Below, in pieces: positions 11,017-20,420 of a stretch of 64,000 nucleotides of DNA. Position 1 is the stretch's first letter; each line of letters begins with the position of its first letter. A program made the position numbers and the translations under genes. The DNA comes from DAOUAE01 sp034433795. Lineage in GTDB: Bacteria; Chloroflexota; UBA6077; FW602-bin22; DAOUAE01. A model generated the notes under the pieces. It made no database searches and was not told the DNA's origin. It saw nothing but the letters and a program-made list of their open reading frames with translations. The stretch is from contig DAOUAE010000008.1 of assembly GCA_034433795.1 (NCBI GenBank), forward strand, positions 62,001-126,000. The letters run 5' to 3'.

Positions 11017-12378
11017 ATGCGCTCCGTTTCGCGGCGGCGTTTCCTGAGCACCACGGTCGCGCTGGTCAGCGGGGCACTGGCCCTGGCCTGTGCCCCGGCG
11101 GCGCAGCCCACCCCGACGCCGGCCAGGCCGGCCGAGCAGCCCAGGCCAGCGGCTCAGCCGACCCCGACCCCCGCGACGGGTGGCGTCACCATCACCTGGT
11201 CCACGCCGGGCAACCCGGACGAGCTGGCGGTCTATCAGGAGGTCGCCAAGCGCTATATGGACAAAAATCCGGGGATCACGGTCAAGACCGACCGTCCCTC
11301 GGCCGACCGGGATAAACTGGTGACCCTGCTGGCCGGCGGACAGGCGCCCGACATCATCTTCAGCGTGATCAACAACTGGCCGGCCTTCGCTGTCAAGAAC
11401 GTCTTCCTGCCGCTCGACGACTATATCCAGCGCGATCGGTTCGATATTCAGGATTTCTACACCCAGATCCTCAAGCCGTATCAGTACGACGGGAAGAAGT
11501 TCGGTCAGGGGAAACTGCACGGTCTGCCCAAGGAGATCGCCGTCCGTTCGATGTACTACAACGCCGATATCTTTAAAGAGGTCGGCGTCAAAGAGCCTGA
11601 TCCCAAAGAGCCGTGGACCTGGGAGGTCTTCCTCGACGCCTGCCTGAAGTCGGTCAAGCGCGAGGGCGACCGGACCGTACGCTACGGCTACGTTCAGGAG
11701 ACCTGGTGGGGTCCCTGGATGATCTGGGCCTGGTCGGCCGGCGGCGAGGTGGTCGACGACCCGTGGAATCCGACCAGGGCCACCTTCGACCATCCGGGGG
11801 TTGTTGACGGGCTGACCTTCTGGACCGACTTTGTGGTCAAGCATAAAGTGGCGCCGACGCTGGCGGTTATGCAGCAGCAGGGCCGGGCGGAGATGTTCGC
11901 CGGCGGCCTGGCGGCCACCTATAACAACGGCCGCTGGATGGTGCCTCTCTTCCGCAAGTCGAAGTTCACCTGGGAGGTGATGCCGATGCCCCGGCGCAAG
12001 GAGCGGGCCCAGCTCCTCACCGGCTCGATCTTTGGCCTCTGGACCGGCTCCAAGCAGCGCGATGAGGCCTGGAAGGTGCTGGCCCACGTGAGCAGCCGGG
12101 AGGCGCAGATTCTCATGACCGAACTGGGGCTGCTCCAGCCGTCGCGGCGGTCGGTCCACGAGTCCGACGTGTTCCTCAAGAGCAGCCCGCCCAGGAACAA
12201 CCAGGTCTACGTGGACGAGGTCCAGTACGCCCGCATTCTTCCCCTGCACCCGAAGTACCCGGAGATGCAGAAGGCGGTCGACGACGAGGTGGCGCTGGTG
12301 CTGAGCGGCTCGAAGTCGGTGGCCGACGCGGTCAAGGAGATGAACGCCAAGGTCAACGCGCTGCTCAAGGAGTCGTAG
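11017..12378 (+). CDS. Carbohydrate ABC transporter substrate-binding lipoprotein
   Basis: A 453-residue extracellular solute-binding protein of family 1. The N-terminus has a Tat-like twin-arginine motif (SRRRFLST), a hydrophobic stretch, and a probable lipobox cysteine (ALAC), followed by a Pro/Thr-rich tether. The mature part shows ITWSTPGNPDELAVYQEVAKRYMDKNPGI, typical of sugar binders. The ATG at 11017 is chosen because GGAGG sits 8 bp upstream and the promoter lies between it and more distal starts. Two permease genes follow directly. No ATPase gene is nearby, as is common for CUT1 importers that share a MsmX/UgpC-type ATPase. Confidence 0.92.
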   Translation: MRSVSRRRFLSTTVALVSGALALACAPAAQPTPTPARPAEQPRPAAQPTPTPATGGVTITWSTPGNPDELAVYQEVAKRYMDKNPGITVKTDRPSADRDKLVTLLAGGQAPDIIFSVINNWPAFAVKNVFLPLDDYIQRDRFDIQDFYTQILKPYQYDGKKFGQGKLHGLPKEIAVRSMYYNADIFKEVGVKEPDPKEPWTWEVFLDACLKSVKREGDRTVRYGYVQETWWGPWMIWAWSAGGEVVDDPWNPTRATFDHPGVVDGLTFWTDFVVKHKVAPTLAVMQQQGRAEMFAGGLAATYNNGRWMVPLFRKSKFTWEVMPMPRRKERAQLLTGSIFGLWTGSKQRDEAWKVLAHVSSREAQILMTELGLLQPSRRSVHESDVFLKSSPPRNNQVYVDEVQYARILPLHPKYPEMQKAVDDEVALVLSGSKSVADAVKEMNAKVNALLKES

Positions 12379-13299
12379 ATGGCGTTGCGGGCCGGACGGT
12401 CCGACGCGCGGGGGCCGGGGGCGGCCCGGCGGGCCGAGGCGCTGACGGCCTATCTCTTTCTCCTGCCCAATATCATCGGCTTTCTCGTCTTCACGCTCAT
12501 CGCCGTTCTGGCCTCGCTCTTTCTCGCCTTCACCGAGTACGATATCCTCTCGCCCCCGCGCTTCATCGGACTGGAGAATTTTCGCAAACTGCTTTTGGCC
12601 GATCAGACTTTTCGCATTGTTCTGCGCAACACGGTGCTCTTCACCATCGCTTCGGTTCTGGGGAGCATGGTTCTCTCCCTGGGCGTGGCGCTGGCCCTGA
12701 ACCGGGCGCTCCGCGGGGTCGTGCTGTTCCGGACCGCCTACTACCTCCCGGTGGTGACCTCCTCGGTGGCGGTGGCGGTGATCTGGACCTGGTTCTTCAA
12801 CCCCGATTTCGGTCCGCTCAACTACTACCTGCGGCTTTTGGGCTGGCACCAGCCGCCGCACTGGTTGGGGTCGCCCCAGTGGGCGCTGCCGGCGGTGATC
12901 CTCGTGGCCATCTGGCGCTCCGTCGGCTACGACATGATCCTCTGGCTGGCGGGCCTGCAGGCCATTCCCCAGCATCTGTATGAGGCGGCGGCCATCGACG
13001 GGGCCGGGGCCTGGGCCCGGTTCTGGGCGATCACGGTGCCGCTCTTGACCCCGACCACGTTTTTTGTGCTGGTGGTCTCGTTGATCCGGGCCTTCCAGGT
13101 CTTCGATACCGTGGTGATCCTGACCAACGGCGGGCCGGCCGACGCCAGCCGGACGATGGTCCTCTACATCTACAATCAGGGGTTCGAGTTCCTGCGCATG
13201 GGCTACGGGGCCGCCATCGCCTGGGTGCTGTTTCTCCTCATCTTTGCGGTGACGCTGGTTCAGTGGCGGCTGCAGGGACGGTGGGTGGTCTATGATTGA
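12379..13299 (+). CDS. Carbohydrate ABC transporter permease (MalF/UgpA-like)
   Basis: A 306-residue inner-membrane permease with about six transmembrane segments. The EAA loop that docks on the ATPase is readable as LYEAAAIDGAGAWARFWAITVPLL. It starts immediately after the stop of the binding-protein gene with no spacer and overlaps the next permease by 8 bp, so the three are one operon. With its partner it forms the heterodimeric channel of a CUT1-type sugar or polyol importer. Confidence 0.93.
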   Translation: MALRAGRSDARGPGAARRAEALTAYLFLLPNIIGFLVFTLIAVLASLFLAFTEYDILSPPRFIGLENFRKLLLADQTFRIVLRNTVLFTIASVLGSMVLSLGVALALNRALRGVVLFRTAYYLPVVTSSVAVAVIWTWFFNPDFGPLNYYLRLLGWHQPPHWLGSPQWALPAVILVAIWRSVGYDMILWLAGLQAIPQHLYEAAAIDGAGAWARFWAITVPLLTPTTFFVLVVSLIRAFQVFDTVVILTNGGPADASRTMVLYIYNQGFEFLRMGYGAAIAWVLFLLIFAVTLVQWRLQGRWVVYD

Positions 13300-14179
13300 G
13301 GTGGCCGCGCCGCCGGTGGCCCGGCGGCGGAGTTTCAGCCGTCGGCTCCGGTCCGGGGTGGTGCTGCTCATAAGTTACCTGCTGCTGACCGCCGGCGCCC
13401 TCGTGATGGTGGCTCCCTTCCTCTGGATGCTCTCCACCGCCCTGAAGGAGCCGGGACGGGCTTTCTCCTACCCGCCGGAATGGCTGCCGATCCCGGCCAC
13501 CACCGAGAATTTCGTCCGGGTGCTGACCCGCGTCAACTTCGGCCGCTACATCGCCAACAGCCTCGGCGTGGCCCTGGCGACCATGACGCTCGAGGTCCTG
13601 ACCTCGTCGCTGGCGGCCTACGCCTTCGCCCGGCTGCGGTTTCCTGGCCGCGACCGGCTTTTTCTCCTGTACCTGGGAACGCTGATGATTCCGGGTCAGG
13701 TCACCGTTATTCCGAATTTTATCCTTATGCGCCTTATCGGCTGGGTCGACACCTACCAGGGGCTCATCATCCCCAACGCCTTCACCGCCTTCGGCACCTT
13801 CCTTCTTCGACAGTATTTTCTGACGCTGCCGCCGGAGCTCGAGGAGGCGGCCAAGATCGATGGCTGTGGCTTCTTCCAGATCTACCGGCTCATCGTCCTG
13901 CCGCTCTCCGGGCCGGCCCTGGCCACGCTGGCGATCCTCGCCTTCATGGGGTCATACAACGCCTTCTTCTGGCCGCTGGTGATGATCTCCAGCGAAGAGA
14001 AATGGACGATCCCCCTGGCCCTGCGCTTTTTCACCGGCCAGGCCGGCTTCTACGCCAGCGACTGGTGGCTGATCATGGCCGGGGCCTCGATCGCGGTGGT
14101 TCCGATGCTGCTTGTCTTCGTTGTCGCCCAGAAGTACTTCGTCCAGGGGATCGTGCTGACCGGCATGGGCGGGCGCTGA
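13292..14179 (+). CDS. Carbohydrate ABC transporter permease (MalG/UgpE-like)
   Basis: A 295-residue permease, the second half of the channel. About six transmembrane segments are visible, and the EAA loop reads LEEAAKIDGCGFFQIYRLIVLPLSGP. The early WMLSTALKEPGRAF segment is typical of the MalG side. It overlaps the MalF-like gene by 8 bp. A zinc-dependent dehydrogenase gene follows after 63 bp, suggesting that the imported solute is an alditol or sugar oxidised by that enzyme (inference). Confidence 0.93.
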   Translation: MIEVAAPPVARRRSFSRRLRSGVVLLISYLLLTAGALVMVAPFLWMLSTALKEPGRAFSYPPEWLPIPATTENFVRVLTRVNFGRYIANSLGVALATMTLEVLTSSLAAYAFARLRFPGRDRLFLLYLGTLMIPGQVTVIPNFILMRLIGWVDTYQGLIIPNAFTAFGTFLLRQYFLTLPPELEEAAKIDGCGFFQIYRLIVLPLSGPALATLAILAFMGSYNAFFWPLVMISSEEKWTIPLALRFFTGQAGFYASDWWLIMAGASIAVVPMLLVFVVAQKYFVQGIVLTGMGGR

Positions 14180-14242
14180 GCGCCGCCCGGGAGGGGGGAG
14201 CGGAGGCAGCCCCCGCCCCCTGGCCGGCGGAAGGGGGAAGCG

Positions 14243-15298
14243 GTGAAGGCTGCGGTTCTGTATTCGCCGACCGATATCCGGGTTGAAGAGGTGCCCGATC
14301 TCACACCGGGGCCGGGTGAGGTGCTCTGCCGGGTGGGGGCGGCCGGTATCTGTGGGAGCGACCTCCACGCCTACCGGCTGGGCCATCACGCGCCGGGCCG
14401 CCCGGCCAGCTACCCGCGGGTGGCCCCCGGCCACGAGCTGGCGGGTACCGTCGTCGCGCTGGGGCCAGGGGTGACCACGCTTCGCGTCGGCGACCGGGTG
14501 GGGATCGAGCCGCTCTGCGGCTGCGCGGCCTGCGAGTGGTGCGCCGTCGGCCAGTACCATCTCTGCCCGAAACTGGAGCACATCGGGGGCGCCCGGAGCG
14601 GCGGCTTCGCCGAGTACGTGGTCGCCCCGGCCACGAAGTGCTATCGCCTGCCCGACCATATCTCCTTCGAGGAGGCTGCCACCCTCGACTGCGCGGCGGT
14701 GGCGGTCCACGCTCTCCAGCGGGTGCCGGTCGGGCCGGGCGATACGGTGGTGGTCTTCGGGACCGGGGCCATCGGCCTCTACATGGCCCAGGTGGCGCGG
14801 GTGGCCGGGGCCCGGCAGGTCATCGTCGTCGGCGGCCACCGCCAGCGCCCGCTGGCGGTGGCCCGCGAGCTGGGAGCGCATCAGACGATTAACGCCAGCC
14901 AGACCGACCCGGTGGCGGCCGTCCTGGACCTGACCCAGGGGCGGGGGGCCGAGGTGGTCTACGAGACGGTCGGCGGCTGGGCCCCCACCCTTCAGCAGGC
15001 CATCGCCGTGGCCCGCCCGGGCGGGCGCATCGGGGTGGTCGGCTCGTTCCAGGAGCCGCAGGCGGTAGACCCCCGGGTGCTGATGCGCCGTGAACTCTCG
15101 CTCCTGTGGTGCTGGAGTTACGCTATGTGGGGGCCGGTGCCCGAGTACCAGATCGCCCTGGACATGCTGGCCGACGGACGGCTGCGGGCTGGACCGCTGA
15201 TCACCCATCGCTTCCCGCTCGCGGCCATCGCCGAGGCCTACGCCTGCGCCGGCCACAAACTGACCTCTGACGCCATCAAGGTCTGCGTTCTGCCCTGA
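14243..15298 (+). CDS. Zinc-dependent medium-chain (polyol-type) dehydrogenase
   Basis: A 351-residue alcohol dehydrogenase of the sorbitol/threonine dehydrogenase branch. Catalytic zinc ligands are the Cys in GICGSDLHAY and the GHE motif (APGHELAG). The structural-zinc lobe has four cysteines (CGCAACEWCAVGQYHLCP). The NAD(P)-binding motif is VVFGTGAIGLYMAQ. Family members oxidise polyols such as sorbitol, xylitol or galactitol to ketoses, or act on threonine. It follows the ABC importer genes on the same strand and faces an FGGY kinase gene on the opposite strand, consistent with polyol-to-ketose-to-ketose-phosphate catabolism (inference). Confidence 0.88.
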   Translation: MKAAVLYSPTDIRVEEVPDLTPGPGEVLCRVGAAGICGSDLHAYRLGHHAPGRPASYPRVAPGHELAGTVVALGPGVTTLRVGDRVGIEPLCGCAACEWCAVGQYHLCPKLEHIGGARSGGFAEYVVAPATKCYRLPDHISFEEAATLDCAAVAVHALQRVPVGPGDTVVVFGTGAIGLYMAQVARVAGARQVIVVGGHRQRPLAVARELGAHQTINASQTDPVAAVLDLTQGRGAEVVYETVGGWAPTLQQAIAVARPGGRIGVVGSFQEPQAVDPRVLMRRELSLLWCWSYAMWGPVPEYQIALDMLADGRLRAGPLITHRFPLAAIAEAYACAGHKLTSDAIKVCVLP

Positions 15299-15303
15299 GC
15301 CGG

Positions 15304-16761
15304 TCAGCCCGAGGGCCCGGCGGCCAGCTGGGGCCAGAGGGGAAAGAGCCGGCGGTCAGCCAGCCGGTAACGCTCGAGCGCCTGAGCGTAGATCGCCACC
15401 AGCGCCGGGTCGGGGGAGGTGTGGTCCACAATGCGCACCCACCGGTCCAGGGTGGTGGCGATCCCCTGACAGAGCCCGACACCCACCGCGGCCAGGAGGG
15501 CCGCTCCCCGGGCGCCGCCCTCCAGACAGTCGGGCACCAGAAGCGGCCGCTGAAAGACGGCGGCCATGATCGACCGCCAGAGGGGGCTCTGGGCGCCCCC
15601 GCCCATCGCCAGCAACCGACCCGGATCGTGCTCGGCCAGGAGGGGCTGGCAGGCGGTCCAGAGGCAGAAGGCGCAGCCCTCCAGGACCGCCCGGAGAAGG
15701 TCGGCCGGGGTGTGGGCCAGGGTCAGGCCGATGAACGCTCCCCGGGCGTCGGGGTTGTACTGGCCCCCGCGCTCGCCCATGAGGTGGGGCAGGAAGAGGA
15801 GCCCGCGCGCTCCCGGCGGACTTTCGGCCGCGGTCTGGCAGAGGTCGGCGAAGGTGGCGGCGGCCCCGAGGAGGGCGCGGGCCCAGCGCAGGGCGGCGCC
15901 GGTGGCGGTCACCGTGCCGAAGTGGCGGGTGGGGCCGAGGCTCTCCAGCGCCGCCCGCGAGACGAACGCGCCCAGGATGCCGGCCGTGCCCATGTAGAAG
16001 CAGGTCCGCTCGGGGAGGTAGCAGCCCGAGCCGACGATGGTGGTGAACCAGTCGCCCGAGCCGACGACCACCGGTGTGCCGGGCCGGAGTCCCGTGGCCC
16101 GGGCGGCCGTGGGGGTCACCAGGCCGGCGATGGCGGTGGGCGACCGGATCGGGGGGAGATGCGCCGGGCGCAGCCCGACCAGGGCCAGCAGGGCCTCCGA
16201 CCACTGGCCGGTCGCGGCCTCGGTCAGCATCGTCCCGGCGGCGTCGCGGGCGTCGGTGGCCAGCTCGCCGGTCAGGCAGAAGCGCAGGAAGTCCTTGGGC
16301 GGCAGCCAGGCGGTGGCCCGGGCCAGCACGTCTGGACGGTGCTGGCGGAGCCAGGCCAGTTTGGCCAGACAGCTCAGGGTGGTGGGCGGGCGCCCCTGGA
16401 TCTGAACGATCTGCTCCTGGTAGGGGGCGAGGGCGAGGAGGGCCGTGCGGGCCCGCTGATCGGGCCAGAGGAGCGGACGGTCCAGCGGACGGCCCCGGGC
16501 GTCGATGGGGACCAGGGTGTGCATAAAGCCACAGAGGCCGACGGCCCGAACGGCCCCGGCCGGAACGGTGGTCAGAACCGTTCGGAGCCCCCGGGCGACG
16601 ATCTCCCACCAGGCGGCGGCGTCCGATTCCAGGGCCATCGGATCGGGGGAGTAGAGAGGGATCTCCTGCTGGAAGGTGGCGAGGGGGCGCCCGTCAAGAT
16701 CGAAGGCGACGACCTTGACGGTGCTGGTCCCCAGATCGATGGCGAGCAGGCAGTCGTCCAC
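15304..16761 (-). CDS. FGGY family carbohydrate kinase (xylulokinase-like)
   Basis: A 485-residue sugar kinase. The N-terminus LLAIDLGTSTVKVVAFD is the phosphate-1 ATPase motif, GDWFTTIVGSGCY and MGTAGILGAFVS form the second phosphate loop, and MGGGAQSPLWRSIMAAVFQRPL is the C-terminal FGGY signature region. Best resemblance is to xylulokinase or related ketose/polyol kinases; sugar specificity is not provable from sequence. GTG start. It is convergent with the dehydrogenase gene (5 bp between stops) and has its own promoter about 33 bp upstream. Product xylulose 5-phosphate would feed the split transketolase at 44.7-46.5 kb. Confidence 0.87.
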   Translation of the reverse strand: MDDCLLAIDLGTSTVKVVAFDLDGRPLATFQQEIPLYSPDPMALESDAAAWWEIVARGLRTVLTTVPAGAVRAVGLCGFMHTLVPIDARGRPLDRPLLWPDQRARTALLALAPYQEQIVQIQGRPPTTLSCLAKLAWLRQHRPDVLARATAWLPPKDFLRFCLTGELATDARDAAGTMLTEAATGQWSEALLALVGLRPAHLPPIRSPTAIAGLVTPTAARATGLRPGTPVVVGSGDWFTTIVGSGCYLPERTCFYMGTAGILGAFVSRAALESLGPTRHFGTVTATGAALRWARALLGAAATFADLCQTAAESPPGARGLLFLPHLMGERGGQYNPDARGAFIGLTLAHTPADLLRAVLEGCAFCLWTACQPLLAEHDPGRLLAMGGGAQSPLWRSIMAAVFQRPLLVPDCLEGGARGAALLAAVGVGLCQGIATTLDRWVRIVDHTSPDPALVAIYAQALERYRLADRRLFPLWPQLAAGPSG

Positions 16762-16793
16762 GGAGCGTGTGGTCCTTCCCGACGGTGGTTGGC

Positions 16794-16822
16794 AGCGTAG
16801 CAGCCCCGCGCTGGGTTGTCAA
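16794..16822 (-). promoter_or_regulatory. Predicted sigma-70 promoter of the FGGY kinase gene
   Basis: Minus-strand TTGACA (16817-16822), 17 bp, then TACGCT (16794-16799), about 33 bp upstream of the kinase GTG. Confidence 0.65.
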
Positions 16823-16973
16823 GCCGGGCCAGGCGCCCGGGTGGGTGATCGGCGATGGGGGGGTGCCCCTCAGCTGTCCACGGTCGGCCGGGCGAGGTGG
16901 AGGGGCGGAGAAGGGCCGGACACGCGGATGACAGCTGAGATCGGGTGCATCTGGCGGTCGGCCCGGGCCGGGT

Positions 16974-17015
16974 GCCGGCAGCCGCTGCGGGGTCTTCCCC
17001 AGGCGGGCTGCCGGC
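16974..17015. repeat. 10-bp perfect inverted repeat downstream of the second sugar-binding protein gene
   Basis: Arms GCCGGCAGCC (16974-16983) and its complement (17006-17015) pair perfectly, and an inner GGGG/CCCC pair lies in the 22-bp loop. The hairpin begins 18 bp past the stop of the minus-strand binding-protein gene. It could end or stabilise that operon's transcript, but there is no T-tract, so it is not a canonical intrinsic terminator. Confidence 0.5.
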
Positions 17016-17032
17016 GGTCTGAGAGGCGGCGA

Positions 17033-18487
17033 TCAGGCCTGTTTGGCCCATTTCTCGTAGATCTGCCGGATCTCCCGCTCGGCCCACTGGATGGCCTCGT
17101 CGATGGCTGTCCCCTGGCAGACCTTGGCCACCATGTCGGGGATGATGTACCGTTCGCCGACCTCATTGGCGGCCGGGGTGTTGGGGCCAGGATAGCCGGC
17201 GGTGGCGAAGTATTTGACCTCGTCGGGCACGATCCGGTACTTGGGCAGGTCGTTGTCCAGGACAGGATAGGGGCGCGGGATCTCTTTGAAGAGCACCAGG
17301 TTGTAGCCTTTGCTGGCGGTGACCGCGTCTTTCCAGCGCGCCCCGTAGGCCAGGAAGAAGGCCCGGGCCGTCTCGATGGCCGGCGAGAACTTCCAGACGC
17401 CGTAGTGGTGTCCGGGCGCCCAGGTCAGCCGGGCGGCCGGCCCGCGTGGCGTCGAGGCGATCTCGATCTTGGCGGCCAGGTTGGGATCCGAGGCCTCGAT
17501 CGAGCGCAGAGCGCTGATGGCATTGTGAATGTAGCAGCCCTTGCCCGAAGCCAGGAAGCGGTTGTTCGAGGCGTCGTCCCAGGAGAAGACCTCGGGCGTC
17601 ATGGCCTCGATGAAGAGCGCCTTGGCGAAGCGCAGGACCTCGCGGGTCTCCGGCGAGTTCAGGGTGATGGTCTGCCCGTCCTTGGCCACCCACGAGGCGC
17701 CGTAGCTCCAGAGCACCGCTCCCCAGTCGGTATTGGCATCGGGGGTGTGGGAGATCGGCAGGCCGACCGGGTAGCCCTTGGGCTTCAGTTTCCGGCCGGC
17801 GGCCAGGACATCCTCCCAGGCGTCGGGTGGCTTGAGCCCTTCGGCGTCGAAGAGATCCTTGCGGTAGAGGCCGGGCGTGGCCAGACCGTAGTCGGGGTAG
17901 GAGAGCCAGCGGCCGTCGACGTTGGCGATCAGCCGGGCGAAGTCCGACCAGCCGCCGTAGGGGCGGGCCACCGCCTCGACGGTCTCGCTGAGGTCGGCCA
18001 GGCTCTTGGCGTAGAGCGAGGCTCCGCCGCGGACCGGCAGCATCACGATGTCATGGCCGGCCTGGGCGGCCACCTCGGCTCCCAGGCGGGCGGGCAGTTC
18101 CAGGTGCGGGATGTGGTCCACCGTGACCTTGACGTTGTTGGCGTTGCCCCACTCGCTGGCGAACTGGTCGAACCACTTATCGAAGTCCGGCACGAAGTGC
18201 GACCAGAGGAGCAGTTTGAGGGCACCGCCCTGGACGGCTGGCGCCTTGGGCGCCGGTTGGGCGGCGGGTGTCGGGGTGGGGGCCGGCTTGGCGGCGGGCG
18301 TGGGGGTGGGCGGTGCCGGCGTCGGGGTCGCCGCCGGCTTGGGAGCCTCGGCCGGCTTGGGGGTTGGCGTCGGCGGCGCCGGGGCGCAGGCCCCGAGCAG
18401 CGAACCGGCAGCCAGGGCGGTGATCATCCCCGCCGCGCGCAGGAACTGTCGCCGACCAAAACCCGAGCTGGGGGTGAACGGCACCAT
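17033..18487 (-). CDS. Carbohydrate ABC transporter substrate-binding lipoprotein (second system)
   Basis: A 484-residue family 1 solute-binding protein. The N-terminus has GRRQFLR (Tat-like), a hydrophobic segment and lipobox LGAC. A tether of about 50 residues of repeated Pro-Thr-Pro / Lys-Pro-Ala follows before the folded part (LKLLLWSHFVPDFDKWFDQF). It is the last gene of a minus-strand operon with permease genes at 19461-20390 and 18598-19461; a 110-bp gap separates it from the second permease. The order (permease, permease, binding protein) is reversed relative to the first system. No ATPase gene is present. Confidence 0.92.
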   Translation of the reverse strand: MVPFTPSSGFGRRQFLRAAGMITALAAGSLLGACAPAPPTPTPKPAEAPKPAATPTPAPPTPTPAAKPAPTPTPAAQPAPKAPAVQGGALKLLLWSHFVPDFDKWFDQFASEWGNANNVKVTVDHIPHLELPARLGAEVAAQAGHDIVMLPVRGGASLYAKSLADLSETVEAVARPYGGWSDFARLIANVDGRWLSYPDYGLATPGLYRKDLFDAEGLKPPDAWEDVLAAGRKLKPKGYPVGLPISHTPDANTDWGAVLWSYGASWVAKDGQTITLNSPETREVLRFAKALFIEAMTPEVFSWDDASNNRFLASGKGCYIHNAISALRSIEASDPNLAAKIEIASTPRGPAARLTWAPGHHYGVWKFSPAIETARAFFLAYGARWKDAVTASKGYNLVLFKEIPRPYPVLDNDLPKYRIVPDEVKYFATAGYPGPNTPAANEVGERYIIPDMVAKVCQGTAIDEAIQWAEREIRQIYEKWAKQA

Positions 18488-18597
18488 AAAGACGCACCTC
18501 CTTCTGCAATCGGACTGAACGCCTGCCCCGGGGCTGACAGCACCGTCGGCCAGGCGATGTCAGGACCGCAGCGGCGTCCGCGCCCCACCTCCTCAGG

Positions 18598-19461
18598 CTA
18601 TTTCACCGCGCCGGTCAACCCGGCCACGAACTGCTCCAGGAAGAAACTGTAGAGGATGGCCACCGGAACGCCGGCGATGAGCGCCCCGGCCATCAGCGAC
18701 CCCCAGAAGAAGATGTCGCCCCGGATGAGATCGGTGGCCACGCCCAGGGTGACCGGCTTCTGAGCGGCGCTGGAGACGAAGGTCAGGGCGTAGATGAATT
18801 CCTGCATCGACAGTGTAAAAGCAAAGATGACCACGCTCAGCAGCCCGGGCAGGCTGACCGGCACCAGGACGCGGAGCAGGGCGCCCACCCGGCTGCAGCC
18901 GTCGAGGCAGGCGGCCTCCTCCAGTTCACGCGGAACGGTCTTGAAGTAGCCGTGCAGCAGCCAGGTGCAGAAGGGGATGGTGAAGGTGGGGTAGATCAGG
19001 ACCAGGGCCCAGAGAGAGTCCTGGAGTTTCAGGTCGCTGATCAGGCGAGAGAGGGGGAGGAAGAGGACGGTCGGCGGGACCAGATAGGTCAGGAAGATGC
19101 CGATCCCCAGGGTCTCGGCCCCCGGGAAGCGGAGACGGGCCAGGGCGTAGCCCGCCGGCACGGCCGCCACCAGGGTGATGGCGACCACACAGACCGCCAG
19201 CTGGAGCGTGTTGCCGACCCAGCGAGGGAAGAGGGTCTCGGCGAAGAGGTAGCGGACGTGCTCGAAGGTCGGCGGCTCGTTGAACCAGAGGGGGATGTTG
19301 TCCAGGTTGTAGAGGTCGCTGTTGCGCTTGAAGGCGGTGATGGCCATCCAGAATACGGGGAAGAGGGCGAAGAGGAGATAGACCACCAGCCCCAGACCGG
19401 TCAGGAGGTTCTCGACGGTTCGCCGGGAGAGTCTCGGCGCGGGGACCATGGCGTGCTCCAT
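18598..19461 (-). CDS. Carbohydrate ABC transporter permease (MalG-like, second system)
   Basis: A 287-residue permease with about six membrane segments and the EAA loop LEEAACLDGCSRVGALLRVLVPVSLP. The start is the ATG at 19461, which shares one base with the preceding permease's TGA (TGATG); the frame is open further upstream but only as a shadow of that gene. Translation is therefore likely coupled. It pairs with the MalF-like permease encoded just before it. Confidence 0.92.
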   Translation of the reverse strand: MEHAMVPAPRLSRRTVENLLTGLGLVVYLLFALFPVFWMAITAFKRNSDLYNLDNIPLWFNEPPTFEHVRYLFAETLFPRWVGNTLQLAVCVVAITLVAAVPAGYALARLRFPGAETLGIGIFLTYLVPPTVLFLPLSRLISDLKLQDSLWALVLIYPTFTIPFCTWLLHGYFKTVPRELEEAACLDGCSRVGALLRVLVPVSLPGLLSVVIFAFTLSMQEFIYALTFVSSAAQKPVTLGVATDLIRGDIFFWGSLMAGALIAGVPVAILYSFFLEQFVAGLTGAVK

Positions 19462-20390
19462 CACTGCACCTCCCGCGCCTTCAGCGCCCGCAGGAGCCAG
19501 ATCGCCACGACCATCAGGAGCGGCAGCATAAAGACCGCCACCGCCGTGCCCCGCCCCAGCGCTCCCGAGAGGATGCCCACCTGGAAGGCGACGGTCGGCA
19601 GGACATGGGTGGCGTTGACCGGTCCCCCACGGGTCAGGAGATAGACCACCGACAGGTCGGTGAACGTGAAGACCACCGAGAACAGGAGCGCCACGAGGAG
19701 AATGGGCGCCATGATCGGCACCATCACGTAGTGCCAGCGCTGGAGGAAATTCGCGCCGTCCACCTTCGCGGCATCGATGATCTCCTGCGGCACGGCGGTG
19801 ATCGCCGCCATGAGGATGATGGCCGAGAAAGGCAGCCCGCGCCAGACATTGACGATAATGACCGACCAGAGGGCGAGCGTCGGGTCGCCCAGCCATTGGG
19901 GCTCAGTCCGGACCAGACCGGTGTGGAGCAGCACCCAGTTGAGGACGCTGTAGCGTGGCTCCAGCATCCAGCGCCAGGCGATGGTGCTGATGGCCACCGG
20001 CATGGCCCAGGGGATGATCACCAGGGCCCGGACCAGCGCTCGTCCCCGAAACGAGCGCAGCAGCAGGAAAGCCAGCCCCATACCCAGGACTGCCTTGAGG
20101 ACCTCGGAGCCGAACGTGAAAAGGAACGTGTTCCGCAGCGCGACCCAGAACACGTCCATCTGCAGGACGGCGCGAAAGTTCTCCAGACCGACGAAATCGC
20201 CGCCGACGCTGCCGGCGGTGACGTTGCGGACGCTGAACGAGAGGGCGAGAAGAACCGGGTAGCCGATGAGCAGGACGATATAAAGGACCGCCGGGAGCAG
20301 GAGCAGGTAGCCCAGAAACCACTCCTGCCGGACGATCCGGGCCAGCCCGCTTCTCTCGCCGAAAGAGAGCGGAAGAGCCACGCGCGCCAT
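19461..20390 (-). CDS. Carbohydrate ABC transporter permease (MalF-like, second system)
   Basis: A 309-residue permease, first gene of the second importer operon. Features are a hydrophobic early segment (FLGYLLLLPAVLYIVLLIGYPVLLALSFSV), about six membrane spans in total and the EAA loop IIDAAKVDGANFLQRWHYVMVPIMAP. A consensus-like promoter lies 31 bp upstream. The downstream permease overlaps by 1 bp. Confidence 0.92.
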   Translation of the reverse strand: MARVALPLSFGERSGLARIVRQEWFLGYLLLLPAVLYIVLLIGYPVLLALSFSVRNVTAGSVGGDFVGLENFRAVLQMDVFWVALRNTFLFTFGSEVLKAVLGMGLAFLLLRSFRGRALVRALVIIPWAMPVAISTIAWRWMLEPRYSVLNWVLLHTGLVRTEPQWLGDPTLALWSVIIVNVWRGLPFSAIILMAAITAVPQEIIDAAKVDGANFLQRWHYVMVPIMAPILLVALLFSVVFTFTDLSVVYLLTRGGPVNATHVLPTVAFQVGILSGALGRGTAVAVFMLPLLMVVAIWLLRALKAREVQ

Positions 20391-20420
20391 ACGGCCCCCG
20401 CACCAGTCGTGCTGGCTGTT

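Noticed and set aside
9115..13371. Very long minus-strand open frame of about 1,400 codons
   Set aside because: Only the 315 codons from 10062 downward match PRPP synthetase. The rest lies antisense to the phosphatase and ABC genes and has the low-complexity Arg/Gly/Pro/Gln composition of GC-rich shadow frames.
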